Source: Brevundimonas sp. UBA4609 | Lineage (GTDB): Bacteria; Pseudomonadota; Alphaproteobacteria; Caulobacterales; Caulobacteraceae | Assembly (NCBI GenBank): GCA_002386585.1 | Contig: DGIZ01000083.1 | Span: forward strand, 1-6,886 | Direction of reading: 5' to 3' | DNA length: 6,886 nucleotides | Shown here: one piece after another, positions 5,067-6,886 of the stretch | Numbering within the stretch: position 1 is the first letter of the stretch | Layout of the letters: the number at the start of each line of letters is the position of its first letter | Made by a program: the position numbers and the translations under genes | Notes under the pieces: generated by a model | Seen by the model: the letters and a program-made list of their open reading frames with translations, nothing else | The model's database searches: none | Told to the model about the DNA's origin: nothing

Positions 5067-6886
5067 CTAAGCGGCGCGCGGCTGGACCCGCTGGACAGGC
5101 GCGCCGACGGGGGCCACGGCTCCTTGGGGCGCGCGAAGCGGCAGGTCGAACCAGACGGTGGTGCCGCGTCCCGGTTCGCTGTCGATGGTCATGGCGCCGC
5201 CGTGCAGTTCGATCAGCGACTTGGTCAGGGCCAGGCCGAGACCCGTCCCTTGCGTCGACTTGGAGTGCTGGCCCTCCACCTGCTCGAACGGCTGGGCCAG
5301 CCTCTCCAGATCCTTGGCGGAGATTCCGATGCCGGTGTCGGCGACCGAGACGCGCACCGTGTCCGCATCGCGCGGAGCGACGATCACCGACACGGCGCCG
5401 CCTTCGGGCGTGAACTTCACCGCATTGGAGATCAGATTCAGCAGCACCTGTTTCAGGCCGCGCTGGTCCGCCTCTATGCGCAGGGCCTCGGGGCAGTCCA
5501 GCGTGAGGGCCAGCCGCGCCTCCTGCGCCTTGCCCCGCATCAGCCGCACCGCCTCGGCGCACAGCACGTCCAGCGCCATCGGCTCATAGTGCAGCGTCAG
5601 CTTGCCCGCCTCGATCTTGGCCATGTCGAGGATGTCGTTGATCAGGCTGAGCAGATGCTGGCCTGAGCCGTGGATGTCGGCGGCGTAGCCCTTGTAGCGG
5701 CGGTCGCCCAGGGGGCCGAACATCTCGGCGGCCATGATCTCCGAGAAGCCGTTGATGGCGTTCAGCGGGGTGCGCAACTCATGACTCATATTGGCCAGGA
5801 ACTCGGACTTGGCCTGGTTGGCGGCCTCGGCGCGGGTCATGGCGACCTCATACTTGCGCGCCAGCAGGGCCAGATTCGCCTGGCTGGCCTCCAGTTCGGC
5901 CACCATGGCGCGCAGTTCGTCGGCGGCGCGGCGGCGCTCGGCCTCCTGGCGGCGGATGACGGTGATGTCGGCGCAGATCACCACCGTCCCGCCGTCGCCG
6001 GTGAAGCGTTCGGCCATCTGCAGCCAGCGGCCGTCCTTCAGCTCGACCTCGCGCACCCCGGCGCGGCCCCCGGCCGACGGATGTTCGGCCTTGATCGCCT
6101 CGGCGGCGATGCGGTTCAGTTCGTCCTTCTGGGCGCCGGGCCGAACCACGCCCTCAGGGAAGGCGAAGGCGTCCTGGAAGCCCTGGTTCCACAGGATCAG
6201 CCGTCCGCGCCGGTCGAACAGGACGAAGGCGTCGGACACGCTTTCGATGGCGTCGCGAAGGCGGCTTTCGGCGGCCTGGGCCTGGGCCTTGGTGCGGCGG
6301 GCGTCGGTGACGTCCAGCGCCACTCCCATCAGGCTGTCATAGCCGCCGTCGCGACGCGGCTGGCGGGACTGGCCGCGCGCGTCTATCCAGCGGACGCCGC
6401 CGTTGCTCAACGGCACGGGAAAGGCCGCTTCGAACACGCCGTCGGCCATGGCCTTGTCCAGGGCCTGGACCATCAACTGGCGATAGCGGGGATGGACCCG
6501 CTCGACCATGGCCTGGGTGGTCAGGATGGTTCCCGTCTCCACCTCCAGCAGGGCGGCCATGTAGTCGGACAGGGTCGCTTCGCCCTTGGCCAGATCCCAT
6601 TCCCATACGCCGCAGCGCGCGGCCTCGACGGCCACGCGGAAACGGCGCTCGGTGTCGGCCCAGCGTCGGCTCGTCCGCATCTGGCGCCAGTTCTGCACCG
6701 CGATCACCGCCAGCATCAGCACCACCATCAGCAGGGGCGCGGCCAGCATCCAGGCGTCGTCCAGCCAGGCGGCGAAGGCGTCCGGGCGAGGCAGGGCCGC
6801 CACGACAGACAGGCCGGTGTCGCCGATGGGGGCCGCGGCGGCGGTCTGAGGGCGTCCGTCCGGCCGCTTGACCGCCTGGTCCGGCG
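5067..6886 (-). CDS. pleC: PleC-like multi-PAS sensor histidine kinase/phosphatase, 5'-partial
   Basis: The frame stays open to the window end, so the GTG at 6803 is not the real start; 606 complete codons are visible. Numbering from the first complete codon: the end of a probable periplasmic domain (1-44), a membrane segment (about 45-63), PAS 1 (about 75-195), PAS 2 (about 205-312), a coiled coil (about 312-358), then HisKA with the phosphorylated His368 in NMSHELRTPLN. The HATPase domain shows the N-box Asn487, DTGIGI (516-521) and GTGLGL (546-551), then a 25-residue tail. The residues after the histidine (E-L-R-T) fit a kinase that can also act as phosphatase. The MFGPLG segment after the H-box is characteristic of the PleC/DivJ/PdhS group, and two PAS domains after a membrane helix fit PleC, which in Caulobacter controls DivK and PleD at the flagellar pole. 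Roughly 200-250 N-terminal residues would be missing. Another PdhS-type kinase is the main alternative; the kinase assignment itself is certain. Confidence 0.9.
   Translation of the reverse strand, partial: PDQAVKRPDGRPQTAAAAPIGDTGLSVVAALPRPDAFAAWLDDAWMLAAPLLMVVLMLAVIAVQNWRQMRTSRRWADTERRFRVAVEAARCGVWEWDLAKGEATLSDYMAALLEVETGTILTTQAMVERVHPRYRQLMVQALDKAMADGVFEAAFPVPLSNGGVRWIDARGQSRQPRRDGGYDSLMGVALDVTDARRTKAQAQAAESRLRDAIESVSDAFVLFDRRGRLILWNQGFQDAFAFPEGVVRPGAQKDELNRIAAEAIKAEHPSAGGRAGVREVELKDGRWLQMAERFTGDGGTVVICADITVIRRQEAERRRAADELRAMVAELEASQANLALLARKYEVAMTRAEAANQAKSEFLANMSHELRTPLNAINGFSEIMAAEMFGPLGDRRYKGYAADIHGSGQHLLSLINDILDMAKIEAGKLTLHYEPMALDVLCAEAVRLMRGKAQEARLALTLDCPEALRIEADQRGLKQVLLNLISNAVKFTPEGGAVSVIVAPRDADTVRVSVADTGIGISAKDLERLAQPFEQVEGQHSKSTQGTGLGLALTKSLIELHGGAMTIDSEPGRGTTVWFDLPLRAPQGAVAPVGAPVQRVQPRAA

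Noticed and set aside
4956..5666. Plus-strand open frame of 236 codons running from the sensor gene into the antisense of the kinase
   Set aside because: Its 3' part lies exactly opposite the HATPase domain of the kinase and its start is inside the sensor gene; no domain or ribosome site is seen.

Overview
The window is a high-GC stretch (strong G/C preference at third codon positions) that fits an alphaproteobacterium. A PleC-like polar histidine kinase, the codon bias and the protein flavour point to Caulobacteraceae, perhaps Brevundimonas or a relative. This is inferred by recognition, not by a database search. Coding density is very high, no gap exceeds about 70 bases, and I see no tRNA, rRNA, insertion sequence, CRISPR array or phage gene.

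Layout. (1) Positions 1-2733, + strand: most of glnE, the two-domain glutamine synthetase adenylyltransferase/deadenylylase, cut at its 5' end by the window edge. (2) A 67-base gap with a small C(UUCG)G hairpin next to a ribosome binding site. (3) Positions 2801-3424, +: an exported protein with three EF-hand calcium-binding loops. (4) A 62-base gap holding a GC-rich inverted repeat. (5) Positions 3487-5059, +: a tight three-gene run joined by two ATGA stop/start overlaps. It encodes an ECF sigma factor, a single-pass membrane protein that is probably its anti-sigma factor, and a membrane-anchored periplasmic protein resembling the CnrX/CpxP-type 'periplasmic heavy metal sensor' family. (6) Positions 5067-6886, - strand: a convergent gene for a multi-PAS sensor histidine kinase, most likely PleC, whose N-terminal sensory part lies beyond the window.

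How they work together. GlnE (nitrogen control) and the PleC-like kinase (cell-cycle and polarity control in Caulobacter) are conserved chromosomal genes. Between them sits what looks like a self-contained envelope-signalling cassette. A periplasmic protein (4544-5059) and a membrane anti-sigma factor (4119-4547) would hold the sigma factor (3487-4122) inactive until a periplasmic signal arrives. The layout recalls the CnrYXH metal-response system, but the sensor here lacks the histidine-rich metal-binding set of CnrX, and the upstream neighbour is a calcium-type EF-hand protein. The signal is therefore open. This cassette is the most interesting part of the window. The individual families are known, so any novelty would lie in the combination and the signal.
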